Made by a program: the position numbers and the translations under genes. The notes below the pieces were generated by a model that was given only the letters and a program-made list of their open reading frames with translations, was not told where the DNA came from and searched no databases. Shown piece by piece: positions 52,249 through 61,735 of a stretch of DNA of 64,000 bases (the stretch's first letter is position 1; every line of letters starts with the position of its first letter). The DNA lies in the NCBI GenBank assembly GCA_024691325.1, contig JAILNR010000003.1, forward strand, positions 45,260-109,259, given 5' to 3'. The DNA is from Saccharofermentans sp. (GTDB lineage Bacteria > Bacillota > Clostridia > Saccharofermentanales > Saccharofermentanaceae).

Positions 52249-53001
52249 TCAATTCTTTTTTGCCCCCTGGTTTGCAACAGCCTTCATCTTAGCTTCGATC
52301 GCAGCCTGGTCACCCAAGTATCTGTGGCTTATGGCTTTGAAGTTATCATTTAACTCGTAAACAAGAGGTGTTCCTGTCGGTATGTTAAGTCCGAGAATAT
52401 CCTCATCGGAGATATCATCAAGGTACTTTACCAAAGCTCTAAGCGAATTGCCGTGAGCTGCAATAAGAACACTCTTGCCTGCACGTATCTGAGGAACGAT
52501 TGTCTCAAGATAGTAAGGGATGACTCTTGCTATCGTAGTCTCGAGACTCTCTGTAAGAGGAAGGAAGAACTTATCAACATACTTATACTGCGGCTGGTTA
52601 GCTGGATTTCTCTCATCACTTTCTTCCAATGCAGGCGGCATTACATCAAACGAACGTCTCCAGATCTTAACCTGATCCTCACCGTACTTCTCGGCGGTCT
52701 CGGATTTATTAAGTCCCTGCAAAGCTCCATAGTGTCTCTCATTAAGCTTCCATGATTTGATCTGCGGAATGTAGATCTCATCCATCTCATCGAGTACAAG
52801 ATTGGCTGTATGGATGGCTCTCTTAAGTACAGATGTAAAGCAGATATCAAAGCTTATTCCCTCTTCCTTAAGAAGGCGTCCGCCGTTTCTCGCCTCTTCC
52901 CTTCCTGTGTCGGAAAGATCGACATCCGTCCATCCGGTAAACAGGTTTGCCTTGTTCCATTCGGACTCTCCGTGCCTTATCAAAACTATTTTGTAACTCA
53001 T
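52249..53001 (-). CDS. gpmA: 2,3-bisphosphoglycerate-dependent phosphoglycerate mutase
   Basis: This 250-residue cofactor-dependent enzyme interconverts 3- and 2-phosphoglycerate. The phospho-His is in [10 protein letters not shown] (His10), and [10 protein letters not shown] holds the second active-site His; [10 protein letters not shown] is diagnostic. Many Clostridia rely on the manganese-dependent iPGM, so this dPGM needs no metal. AAAGGAG precedes the ATG. Its promoter carries two iron-box palindromes in the same arrangement as feo. Confidence 0.95.
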   Translation of the reverse strand: MSYKIVLIRHGESEWNKANLFTGWTDVDLSDTGREEARNGGRLLKEEGISFDICFTSVLKRAIHTANLVLDEMDEIYIPQIKSWKLNERHYGALQGLNKSETAEKYGEDQVKIWRRSFDVMPPALEESDERNPANQPQYKYVDKFFLPLTESLETTIARVIPYYLETIVPQIRAGKSVLIAAHGNSLRALVKYLDDISDEDILGLNIPTGTPLVYELNDNFKAISHRYLGDQAAIEAKMKAVANQGAKKN

Positions 53002-53014
53002 ATGAACTCCTTTC

Positions 53015-53070
53015 GGTTAGCTTTAACTAACTTTTTGAGTTAGTTTATGCTAACTTCATAAAGAAGTCAA
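53015..53070 (-). promoter_or_regulatory. gpmA promoter with two iron-box palindromes
   Basis: On the minus strand TTGACT (53065-53070), 17 nt and TAAACT (53042-53047) form the promoter. AGTTAG-TTTATG-CTAACT (53038-53055) covers the -10 box, and GGTTAG-CTTTAA-CTAACT (53015-53032) lies in the leader. The two sites begin 23 nt apart, exactly as at feo. Confidence 0.85.
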
Positions 53071-53090
53071 TGATGTCGGGCTTTTCGAGA

Positions 53091-53167
53091 GGTTAGCCTC
53101 AACTAATTTTTGACTTGACCTTGCGGGTGCGAATTGTTATTATAAGCAAAGTTAGTTACGACTAACT
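53091..53167 (+). promoter_or_regulatory. eno promoter with two iron-box palindromes
   Basis: TTGACC (53115-53120), 17 nt and TATTAT (53138-53143) form the promoter. GGTTAG-CCTCAA-CTAATT (53091-53108) lies just upstream of -35, and AGTTAG-TTACGA-CTAACT (53150-53167) covers the predicted start. The upstream site is the weakest of the six. Confidence 0.8.
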
Positions 53168-53176
53168 TTTGTGTAA

Positions 53177-54571
<1,395 letters not shown>

Positions 54572-54598
54572 CCCCCAAGTATTTAATATGTAGGAAGA

Positions 54599-54622
54599 GG
54601 CTGTCCTTGTGACAGCCTTTTT
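54599..54622 (+). terminator. Terminator after eno
   Basis: GGCTGTC (54599-54605), loop CTTGT and GACAGCC (54611-54617) followed by TTTTT form a compact terminator 28 nt after the stop. Confidence 0.9.
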
Positions 54623-54635
54623 CATTTGCCCTTTA

Positions 54636-55211
54636 TCAGCTAAGTGTGGCGTCGCGTAATGTGCAGTAGGAGGTACCGCCTTCCTGATATACATCAAATA
54701 CACCCGTCACGCAGATCTCACTTCCCTCCTCGGGATAATCATCAGGGTAGGTGTAGTCGTCTGTTAGTTCAAACTCTATTCCCTGGGAGCAGCATGCGGT
54801 AGCGTCAGCGATTATACATGCAAAGTAGTATTTGTCATTAACTTCATCATGATAAGAAGCATACGTGCCTTGCATCTTTACCGTAAGTCCGATGTAGTCC
54901 TGCGGCGTAGTGACCATACTGTAAACAATGGAATAAACGAGAGAACTCGACATAACCGTAAGGTCATAATCGACGCCTTCCTCACCCTGCGGGATTACCA
55001 ATGGATCCCCGGCAGCGGGGCCGGTGCCTGCAGGAGCGGCATAAGCATCGGAGGATGGTGTGGAACCACCCTCCTCAGCCATTCTTGCCTGAATTACATC
55101 ATTAACGTCTGTAGGTCCGCTCACCGCCCTGCCGGAAGAAGTATCACCACCACAGGATGATACTGCGGACACGAGCGATATACATAACAATAAAGTCAGG
55201 ATCTTTTTCAT
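54636..55211 (-). CDS. Lipoprotein with a CC motif next to a zinc-binding protein
   Basis: This 191-residue protein has a signal peptide ending in a lipobox VSSC (Cys20), a Ser/Ala/Gly-rich linker and a C-terminal beta-rich domain with the pattern FACIIADATACCSQGIEFEL. The CC pair suggests metal or disulfide chemistry. I have seen similar lipoproteins beside zinc-type ABC binding proteins in Clostridia, but the function is unknown. It follows the binding-protein gene by 4 nt. Confidence 0.75.
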   Translation of the reverse strand: MKKILTLLLCISLVSAVSSCGGDTSSGRAVSGPTDVNDVIQARMAEEGGSTPSSDAYAAPAGTGPAAGDPLVIPQGEEGVDYDLTVMSSSLVYSIVYSMVTTPQDYIGLTVKMQGTYASYHDEVNDKYYFACIIADATACCSQGIEFELTDDYTYPDDYPEEGSEICVTGVFDVYQEGGTSYCTLRDATLS

Positions 55212-55215
55212 ATTC

Positions 55216-56205
55216 TCAGTTTAATGCCTCTGTTAAGACTTCAAGGTTGCTTTCCATTATAGAAATATATGTTACACCGTTTGCCGCATCCTGCGAAGTG
55301 GTTGACTGCATCGAATCCATAGTAAGGATCTGCTGATCTTTTGTTTCTGTATTGTCACGAATGGTCTCGGCAATACTATGGTCGTTTCCTTCTATCGTCA
55401 GGATTGTGCTTAGTGATAATTCATCCACCTTGCCTGCGAGGAAGATTATGGTCTCGAAGCTTGCCTCTGTCTCTGCCGAACAGCCGACGAATGCCGCATA
55501 GTAGGAAAGACCGTAATCGTCAACGAGATAACGGAAAGGGAAACGATCACCAAAAAGGACAGTGTTAAGTCTTGATGAATTAACGGCCTCCTGATACCTT
55601 GAATCAAGGTCGTTAAGCTCATTCTGATATGCTTCGGCATTAGCAAGATAGGCATCCGCATTTGCCTCATCGATCTGTGCAAGTGCTGATGCGATCTCGC
55701 CTACAATCGTGGAAGCATTGCGAAGCGAGAGCCATACATGCTCATCATACTCGGGCCCTTCTTCTTCGCTTTCACTTTCCTCTTCTTCCTCCTCGCCTTC
55801 CATACCTTCAACGAGTTCCTCTTCTTTTACTGAATCCCCGAGAACATCAAGAAGGTCGATTACGATCATGTCCTCATTAACTGCTTCCTCAAGAGCATCC
55901 TCAACCCATTCATCCGACTCACCGCCGACGTATATAAACAGATCACATGTCGCGATCTTAAGTATGTCCTGTGATGTGGGCTGATAACTGTGAAGATCTA
56001 CTCCGTTATCAAGAAGCATTGTAACCTCAGCATTGCCGGGGTTATCTCCAAGAACGTTCTGCACCCAGTCGTATTCAGGAAATATCGTGGTAACTATACT
56101 TATGGAATCATCCGATCCGCCTGTAGATGCAGCACCGTCTGCACATGAAGTGAAACCGCAAGCCGCCACTACGGCTGCAGTAAATACTGATATAAACTTT
56201 TTCAT
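55216..56205 (-). CDS. Zinc/manganese-type ABC substrate-binding lipoprotein
   Basis: This 329-residue protein of the ZnuA/TroA (cluster A-I) type has a signal peptide with lipobox TSC near residue 20. The ligand His lies in DLHSYQPTS and another in EYDEHVWLS, while the third site holds Asp in GDRFPFRYL and the fourth region reads TIEGNDH. An acidic loop (GEEEEEESESEEEG) replaces the His-rich loop usual in ZnuA. It should capture Zn2+ or Mn2+. The expected permease and ATPase genes are not next to it. Confidence 0.88.
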   Translation of the reverse strand: MKKFISVFTAAVVAACGFTSCADGAASTGGSDDSISIVTTIFPEYDWVQNVLGDNPGNAEVTMLLDNGVDLHSYQPTSQDILKIATCDLFIYVGGESDEWVEDALEEAVNEDMIVIDLLDVLGDSVKEEELVEGMEGEEEEEESESEEEGPEYDEHVWLSLRNASTIVGEIASALAQIDEANADAYLANAEAYQNELNDLDSRYQEAVNSSRLNTVLFGDRFPFRYLVDDYGLSYYAAFVGCSAETEASFETIIFLAGKVDELSLSTILTIEGNDHSIAETIRDNTETKDQQILTMDSMQSTTSQDAANGVTYISIMESNLEVLTEALN

Positions 56206-56252
56206 TTTAACCCTCCGAAAGTGTATAAGTTTTTATGCTCACGAAGGATATA

Positions 56253-56567
56253 TCAATTATTAAGCTGAACCTTTGCCGAGACCGGAGTTTGCTGTCTTAC
56301 AAAAAGCTCATTAGCGAACACCCGTTCAATCAGATAAGCAGCAAGTGATACTGCCGCGATATTAGATACAACACCGGAACCGGTATATTTAAGAATCTGA
56401 CTGCACTTTTCAATACATATACATATCTGGCAGTCTTCACCGGCGCAATCGTGATCCGCTTCAATAGTCACATAGAAAAAAGAAAACATGATCACACCAA
56501 GCAACACCCCTGCAATAAGTGATGCAATGACCTTAAAATTTCTCTTTATCCTGCTTTCCGAACCCAT
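56253..56567 (-). CDS. Small membrane protein with Cys/His cluster
   Basis: This 104-residue protein has a membrane helix (about 13-35), a Cys/His cluster (EADHDCAGEDCQICICIEKC) and a second helix. The HDCxGEDCxIC pattern is one I associate with small proteins near zinc transporters in Bacillota, though no function is established. GGGGA precedes the ATG. It is the first gene of the unit with the binding protein and lipoprotein and has its own strong promoter. Confidence 0.65.
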   Translation of the reverse strand: MGSESRIKRNFKVIASLIAGVLLGVIMFSFFYVTIEADHDCAGEDCQICICIEKCSQILKYTGSGVVSNIAAVSLAAYLIERVFANELFVRQQTPVSAKVQLNN

Positions 56568-56599
56568 CCGATTCCCCGTATCTTTTCAAAATCAATCAG

Positions 56600-56628
56600 A
56601 TTATATTCTTGAACTGTTTATCAGTCAA
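56600..56628 (-). promoter_or_regulatory. Promoter of the zinc-binding protein unit
   Basis: On the minus strand TTGACT (56623-56628), 17 nt and TATAAT (56600-56605) form a strong promoter. The start near 56593 gives a short leader of about 26 nt before the ATG. Confidence 0.75.
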
Positions 56629-56660
56629 TGAATTTGGGAATGGTTTTCATATTCGTTTTT

Positions 56661-57506
56661 CTACTTCATAAGTTCCCAGAAACTGATGGCGCTCGCCGCA
56701 GCTACATTTAATGAATCGACACCGTGGTGCATCGGGATCATGACGCGGTAGTCGCATGAAGCAATAACTTCCTTGGGAAGACCGGTGCCTTCCGTTCCCA
56801 TCAACACCGCAAGTTTCTCATTCGAGCGGATCTCATCGTTATCAACATTGGTGGAGTCATCGGTCAGCGCCATCGCCACCGTCTTAAATCCGTAGGACTT
56901 AAGAGTCGTTATAAGTGCGGTCCCCTCCGACTCCTCCCTCGAGGCCTGTGTCCACGGGATCTGAAAGACCGTGCCCATACTTACTCGCGAGCACCGCCTC
57001 GTAAGCGGGTCAACTGAAGGATGCGTGAGCAGTGCACCGTCCATGCCGAGTGCGGCTGCGCTTCTTATGATGGCACCGACGTTCACGGGGTTGACCACAT
57101 CGTACAGGACCGTGATGCGTTTTTTATCCTTGCAAAACTGCTCCACGGTAACGCCCGCCTTCCTTCGAAAAGCCATCCACAAACCTCTGACAAGAGCATA
57201 ACCCGTAAGCCCTACCACCACATCGTGGTCAGCAACGTAAACCGGGAGCGTGTCGAGAAAATCTTTTCGCAGGAGCTTGGCGATAGCATCGAAGACAGGT
57301 GTTGCTTCCACCTCTACCCTTCCTGTCTCAACCAGCATCGCATAGGGCACGTACCCCGCCTCAAGAGCACGCAGGATGACACTCGCACTCTCGGCAAGAA
57401 AGAGCCCGCCTTCGGGATTATCAAGGCTCTTAAGTTCGTGCTCAGTCAGCCTTGCGAAAATATCGAGCTGCGGCGCATTAACATCTTGTATCTTTATGAG
57501 CTTCAT
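56661..57506 (-). CDS. TrmH/SpoU family RNA 2'-O-methyltransferase
   Basis: This 281-residue SPOUT methyltransferase modifies tRNA or rRNA ribose. Motif 1 is NVGAIIRSAAALG, motif 2 MGTEGTGLP and motif 3 IPMHHGVDSLNVAAA, which together make the SAM-binding knot. The N-terminal substrate domain (about 1-110) has the EGxxxxxE pattern (NPEGGLFLAES). The target nucleotide is not evident. The gene follows the phosphatase gene by 7 nt. Confidence 0.9.
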   Translation of the reverse strand: MKLIKIQDVNAPQLDIFARLTEHELKSLDNPEGGLFLAESASVILRALEAGYVPYAMLVETGRVEVEATPVFDAIAKLLRKDFLDTLPVYVADHDVVVGLTGYALVRGLWMAFRRKAGVTVEQFCKDKKRITVLYDVVNPVNVGAIIRSAAALGMDGALLTHPSVDPLTRRCSRVSMGTVFQIPWTQASREESEGTALITTLKSYGFKTVAMALTDDSTNVDNDEIRSNEKLAVLMGTEGTGLPKEVIASCDYRVMIPMHHGVDSLNVAAASAISFWELMK

Positions 57507-57513
57507 TTTGGGA

Positions 57514-58125
57514 TCAGATGAGCTTTTCCATCTTACAGTTCTCGATGGAGCCGGACCAGTAGTCCTTAAGCGGAATTCCTTTTATCCTGTTTATGATGCT
57601 TCTGTTCATGGCACCGTGACCTATGATCAGGATATTCATGCCGTCTTTTACAAGCGGCATTATCTCATCTATAAACGAGCCCGTTCTTTTGTAAAGCTCA
57701 TCGAAGCTCTCACCGCCTTCGACGGGAGGATTATAATTCCCGGGGTCTTTGAACAATACATTGACAGGGCAGCCGGGAACATCGAAGCTTCTCTCGAAGC
57801 CTTCATAAACACCGAACGACATCTCGACAAGACGTTCATCCTTGATGATAGGAATGTCTTTGCCCCGCGCGAAAAGCTCCGCCGTCTCTATCGCACGGAC
57901 GAGCGTGGAACAATAGATCCTGTCGATCTTGATGTCCGCATATTTAACCGCGGCATCAAGGGCCATCTTTCTGCCTTCTTCGTTAAGAGGGATATCTGTC
58001 CTTCCCTGTATCTTGCGCCTGTCATTCCAGTCGGTCCTGCCGTGACGCATTATGTACAGGGATCCTTTGACGTTTGATGTATTGTCAGTTGCCATAATCT
58101 GTAGATGCTCTTTTAATTTTTTCAT
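57514..58125 (-). CDS. Histidine phosphatase family protein
   Basis: This 203-residue protein of the phosphoglycerate-mutase-like superfamily has the phospho-His motif YIMRHGRTDWN, GHGAMNRS for the second His and a Glu in the middle (VEMSFGVYEG). It is smaller than true dPGM and is probably a phosphatase of sugar phosphates or cofactors. The start is uncertain: the ATG at 58123-58125 lacks a clear ribosome-binding site, and an in-frame ATG at 58093-58095 is possible. Confidence 0.87.
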   Translation of the reverse strand: MKKLKEHLQIMATDNTSNVKGSLYIMRHGRTDWNDRRKIQGRTDIPLNEEGRKMALDAAVKYADIKIDRIYCSTLVRAIETAELFARGKDIPIIKDERLVEMSFGVYEGFERSFDVPGCPVNVLFKDPGNYNPPVEGGESFDELYKRTGSFIDEIMPLVKDGMNILIIGHGAMNRSIINRIKGIPLKDYWSGSIENCKMEKLI

Positions 58126-58215
58126 ATTGTACTATAACCGCGATTTAAGTTTACACGTAATTAATTAAAAAGTTTTATAATTAGTGAGTACATCTATCGG
58201 GGGATAATAAGCGGA

Positions 58216-58317
58216 ATGTACTATTCGAGCATCGGCATAATTGCACTTATCGTGCATATAATCATCAACTACGAATTGATGTACGAGCGCAAGAAAGCGC
58301 TGAAGAATATTATCTGA
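58216..58317 (+). pseudogene. Remnant or mini-protein from a GGDEF sensor N-terminus
   Basis: This 33-residue frame reads MYYSSIGIIALIVHIIINYE at its start, like the first residues of the GGDEF protein at 43503 (MSYQSIGIIAAIVLVIIN). The frame stops after one helix and no GGDEF sequence follows. A TATAAT at 58176-58181 and GGGGG upstream remain. Either a deleted diguanylate cyclase gene or a small membrane protein; I favour a remnant. Confidence 0.5.
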
Positions 58318-58366
58318 AACAAATAAGAAGCTAACCAATAAACTTAAGTGTGGATTTAAAAGTAAT

Positions 58367-59797
58367 TTACTGTGACGTGTAGTCTTTCTTGCCTCCGTGG
58401 CCGCCGAAGATCTGCCACTCACCGCTGCCAAGAAGGTCAAAGAAAGCTTTTCGCTCCTGCGCGCACAGATCCTTGTCAGTATCCACTGATGTCATGAGTA
58501 TGGGAGCATATTTGTTGTACTCGGCCTGAGTCGAGGTCATGTCCTTGAGGTTAACGAAGATGTCTCCGGTGAAGGCGACGCGGTTAACACGGTCAATAAG
58601 GACGGACTCGCCTTTAAGGTGACCGCCATTACCTTCATACAGCTCGAAATGAAGATCTCCAAAATCAAAAGTCCCGGTCTTCTCCAGAGGCGCCTCTGTC
58701 TTTTTGCTGCCGCCGGTCACGACCACCTTATCAGGCGTTACAGGCTCATATGAAGTAAGCGACTTGCAGATGCGGACATAAGGTTTATGAAGAGAATTGG
58801 TCTCCCTGTATCCGTCCTTCCCTTCGTACTCAAGCCTGAGGCACTCCGCACTCTTCGCGCTGGCATACACCTTATCAAAAAGATAAAGCAGGCCGCAGTG
58901 GTCAACATCGGCGTGTGTGATGAATATGTCTTTCAAAATAGAATCAAATCCGGGAACGAGCTTTCTTATCAGCGCCAGCATCTCGTCTTTATAGCAGGCG
59001 TATCCCGAATCGATGAACAGATACTCTTCTCCGCTTTTGATAATAGCCGTGTTGCTTCCGCACGGAGGCTCGATCAGTGTAACCGTTGTGTTTTCCGTAA
59101 TGCGGTGCTCTGTTATCCTCGGCTCAAAAGCGGCATCACGGGACAGCGCAAGAAGTTCGGCAAATCTGCTGATGCTGTCAAAAGTTCTGTAGGGAGATAT
59201 TCCCGTCTCATCAAGCGTCTGCATCGCGAGATTGGTATTGATCATGAGTTCGTTTTTGAAGTCAGACGAGATGTCCATGGACGAAGACAATTCATCAACA
59301 AAAGTGTTGTAGAAAAAACTGTTGTCGTAGATCTTATCCGCATGGTTGTAGTCGATCAATCTTACTTCACAGATCTTCTTTGCTTCGTCGATGAATCTTT
59401 TTATTTTGTTATCATCGTTGACGATGAGTCCCATCTTGAACAGTTGATACTCAGTTCCGTTTTCCTGCGAACTTATATAAGAGATATTGAAGTTATAGTC
59501 ACTTATTAATTCAAGAACAGTCGTGACGCTTCCGGGCACATCTTTAAGCTTAAACTCAAGCAAGACAACGTGTCTGTCCTCTTCGTCGCACTGAAGATAA
59601 CCGATCGCCGCCAACTGTTCCGTGGCTTTCTGAAGCTGCTCGGGAGTACCCTCAGCATCAATGAACAGCATGTGCGAATCAACAGCTTTGTTGTAGCTGA
59701 CACGGGTAATATTAACCCCCAATTCAGCAAAACAGCGGCTTGCCTTAAGGAAGGCTCCTATGTGATTCGGCATCTTTGTAGCGAAAGTCTTATTCAT
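58367..59797 (-). CDS. ACT-ACT-metallo-beta-lactamase fusion
   Basis: This 476-residue protein starts with two ACT-like domains (about 3-72 and 75-150), which bind amino acids in many regulators, continues through a helical part (about 155-230), and ends in a metallo-beta-lactamase-fold hydrolase (about 240-470) with THADVDHCG (His295, Asp297, Asp299, His300) and later GNGGHLKGE and GDIFV. The fusion suggests a hydrolase regulated by an amino acid. The substrate is unknown. It is 15 nt after the Ca/Na exchanger gene in the same direction. Confidence 0.85.
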   Translation of the reverse strand: MNKTFATKMPNHIGAFLKASRCFAELGVNITRVSYNKAVDSHMLFIDAEGTPEQLQKATEQLAAIGYLQCDEEDRHVVLLEFKLKDVPGSVTTVLELISDYNFNISYISSQENGTEYQLFKMGLIVNDDNKIKRFIDEAKKICEVRLIDYNHADKIYDNSFFYNTFVDELSSSMDISSDFKNELMINTNLAMQTLDETGISPYRTFDSISRFAELLALSRDAAFEPRITEHRITENTTVTLIEPPCGSNTAIIKSGEEYLFIDSGYACYKDEMLALIRKLVPGFDSILKDIFITHADVDHCGLLYLFDKVYASAKSAECLRLEYEGKDGYRETNSLHKPYVRICKSLTSYEPVTPDKVVVTGGSKKTEAPLEKTGTFDFGDLHFELYEGNGGHLKGESVLIDRVNRVAFTGDIFVNLKDMTSTQAEYNKYAPILMTSVDTDKDLCAQERKAFFDLLGSGEWQIFGGHGGKKDYTSQ

Positions 59798-59812
59798 GCA
59801 AGACGCTTCCCA

Positions 59813-60751
59813 TTACCTGGTGGCGGCAAAGACAACATAAGCAACATAAGCGAAAAGCATCACAGCGCCCTCCACCCTGTTGATTTTCTTCCCGGAAACA
59901 GCGAAAACAAGTGTCATTACACTTATGCCTATAAGTGCAATCATGTCTAACAAAGACTCGTTTGTTAATTGGATAGAGCGGATCAAGGAAGACACACCCA
60001 GAATAAGCAACACATTAAAAATGTTGGAACCGACTGCGTTTCCTATAGCAAGACTGACCTCACCTTTACGTGCGGCAACTATAGATGTGATCAGCTCGGG
60101 AAGTGATGTTCCGGTTGCGATAATGGTAAGTCCGACCAAAGTCTCACTCATGCCTGCAGCTAAGGCAATCGCCTTCGCGCTGGAGACTGCAAACCTTCCT
60201 CCGATAATTATCATAGCTGCGCCAAGAACAATGAAGAGAATACTCTTCCATAGAGGATTATCGGAATTGCCCTCCTCAGTCTGTTCATCGGAATGACGTG
60301 ACGAATATATGAGCACACCAAGATAAGAGACAAACAGCACAAGTAATATGATTCCGATTACTCTTGTAATGATCATATCTGACTTGTATGAAGCTACTAA
60401 TAAGAATGCGGTTATAAGAATAGAGAAAGGAATATCTCTTTTCAGGACTTTACTCTCGACAGGGATTGAATTAAAAAGCGCGCACGATCCCAAGACAACC
60501 AGAAGATTAAAGATGTTCGAACCGATGACGTTACTGACGGCAATCTCGTTTGATCCCTGGATCGCTGCTGTTGTACTGACAGCAAGTTCAGGTGCGCTTG
60601 TTCCGAATGCGACTATCGTAAGTCCGATTATCAGACTCGGTACATTTAAGCTCTTGGCCAAAGATGCACTGCCGTCGACAAATATATCAGCACCCTTGAT
60701 CAGCAAAACAAAACTTATAAAAAGCAGACAAACCTGAATAGCTATTGTCAT
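59813..60751 (-). CDS. Calcium/sodium exchanger, CaCA family (YrbG-like)
   Basis: This 312-residue protein has ten membrane helices in two inverted halves, with the two alpha-repeat motifs GTSAPELAVS and GTSLPELITS that hold the cation-binding Glu residues. It exchanges Ca2+ or another divalent cation for Na+ or H+. A promoter TTGACT-17-TAACTT lies upstream and AGGGGGA precedes the ATG. It leads the unit with the ACT-MBL gene. Confidence 0.92.
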   Translation of the reverse strand: MTIAIQVCLLFISFVLLIKGADIFVDGSASLAKSLNVPSLIIGLTIVAFGTSAPELAVSTTAAIQGSNEIAVSNVIGSNIFNLLVVLGSCALFNSIPVESKVLKRDIPFSILITAFLLVASYKSDMIITRVIGIILLVLFVSYLGVLIYSSRHSDEQTEEGNSDNPLWKSILFIVLGAAMIIIGGRFAVSSAKAIALAAGMSETLVGLTIIATGTSLPELITSIVAARKGEVSLAIGNAVGSNIFNVLLILGVSSLIRSIQLTNESLLDMIALIGISVMTLVFAVSGKKINRVEGAVMLFAYVAYVVFAATR

Positions 60752-60809
60752 GTAACATCCCCCTGTTATCTGATAGAAGTTATCACACGGGTTTCATATA
60801 GTCAATTTG

Positions 60810-60837
60810 ATCCCGGGTTCTCCCGGGATTTTATTTT
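60810..60837 (+). terminator. Hairpin between two divergent genes
   Basis: ATCCCGGG (60810-60817), loop TTCT and CCCGGGAT (60822-60829) followed by TTTATTTT look like a plus-strand terminator, but no plus-strand gene ends here. It may block antisense transcripts or bind a protein. Confidence 0.6.
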
Positions 60838-60892
60838 GTCTGCTAATAACCCTATAATAGATTTCTTGACAACATACCGGAAAGGCAATGAA

Positions 60893-61729
60893 ATGATCGA
60901 TTACATCAGAGAGAACTTAAGCTACTACCCTATGTATTACAGGATGCTCTTTAAGACGAAGAAGGAGATCGAGCCGGAGCGCGTGGACTACGGGAGCGAT
61001 AAAGACCAGTACTTTCTATACTACGAGCCCAAGACACCCGTAAGCGACAAGATCATCGTGTGGGTCCACGGCGGCGGATGGAATGCCGGCAACCCGAAGT
61101 TCTTCGACTTCGTCGGACAGAACATCGCGCGTGAAGGTTACCGCTTTGTCTCGCTCGGGTACAGGCTCTCTCCCAAGAACAAATATCCTGTGCAGATAGA
61201 AGACACATGTGCAGCTTTTAATGCCGCCGTGAAGCATCTTAAGGACAAGGACATAGACACTTCAAAGATAATTCTTTCCGGTCCTTCTGCGGGCGCGCAT
61301 CTGTCATCGATCTTGTGCTACAGCAAAAAGGTGCAGCAGGAGTATAACGTCGACATCTCGGGCGTCACCGGATACATAGGTGTCGGCGGCCCGTACAGCT
61401 TCCGAAAGACGCAGGGCATGACGATAAAGATGCTTCTGGGGATGCTTTTCGAGAAGGGGTACGACCGCGGGCAGGCGGAGCCCGTAAGTCTCATGGAGAG
61501 CAGCAGTATCCCGATGCTCCTGATCCAAAGCAGGCACGACGGTCTCCTCGAATTCGAGTGCGCCGAAGACTTCGCGCGAAAAGCAGCAGCCGCAGGCAAC
61601 ACATGCGAGATCTACGAGGTCGAAGACAAAAGAAACACGCACTCCTGGTATACCGCGGGCTGCTTCCTTTACTCACGAAGCGAAGATAAAACCGTGGACA
61701 GGTTCTTCAGGTTTGTGGAGGACTCGTAA
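60893..61729 (+). CDS. Alpha/beta hydrolase, HSL/esterase-lipase type
   Basis: This 278-residue protein of the hormone-sensitive-lipase (esterase IV) group has the oxyanion motif VHGGGW, the nucleophile elbow GPSAG and a C-terminal Asp (SRHDGLLEF) and His (THSWYTAG). It probably hydrolyses short acyl or acetyl esters in the cytoplasm. I chose the ATG at 60893, which fits family starts (MIDYIRENLSYYP); a start 57 nt upstream would lie over the promoter -10 box TATAAT (60853-60858). Confidence 0.9.
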   Translation: MIDYIRENLSYYPMYYRMLFKTKKEIEPERVDYGSDKDQYFLYYEPKTPVSDKIIVWVHGGGWNAGNPKFFDFVGQNIAREGYRFVSLGYRLSPKNKYPVQIEDTCAAFNAAVKHLKDKDIDTSKIILSGPSAGAHLSSILCYSKKVQQEYNVDISGVTGYIGVGGPYSFRKTQGMTIKMLLGMLFEKGYDRGQAEPVSLMESSSIPMLLIQSRHDGLLEFECAEDFARKAAAAGNTCEIYEVEDKRNTHSWYTAGCFLYSRSEDKTVDRFFRFVEDS

Positions 61730-61735
61730 AGAGTT

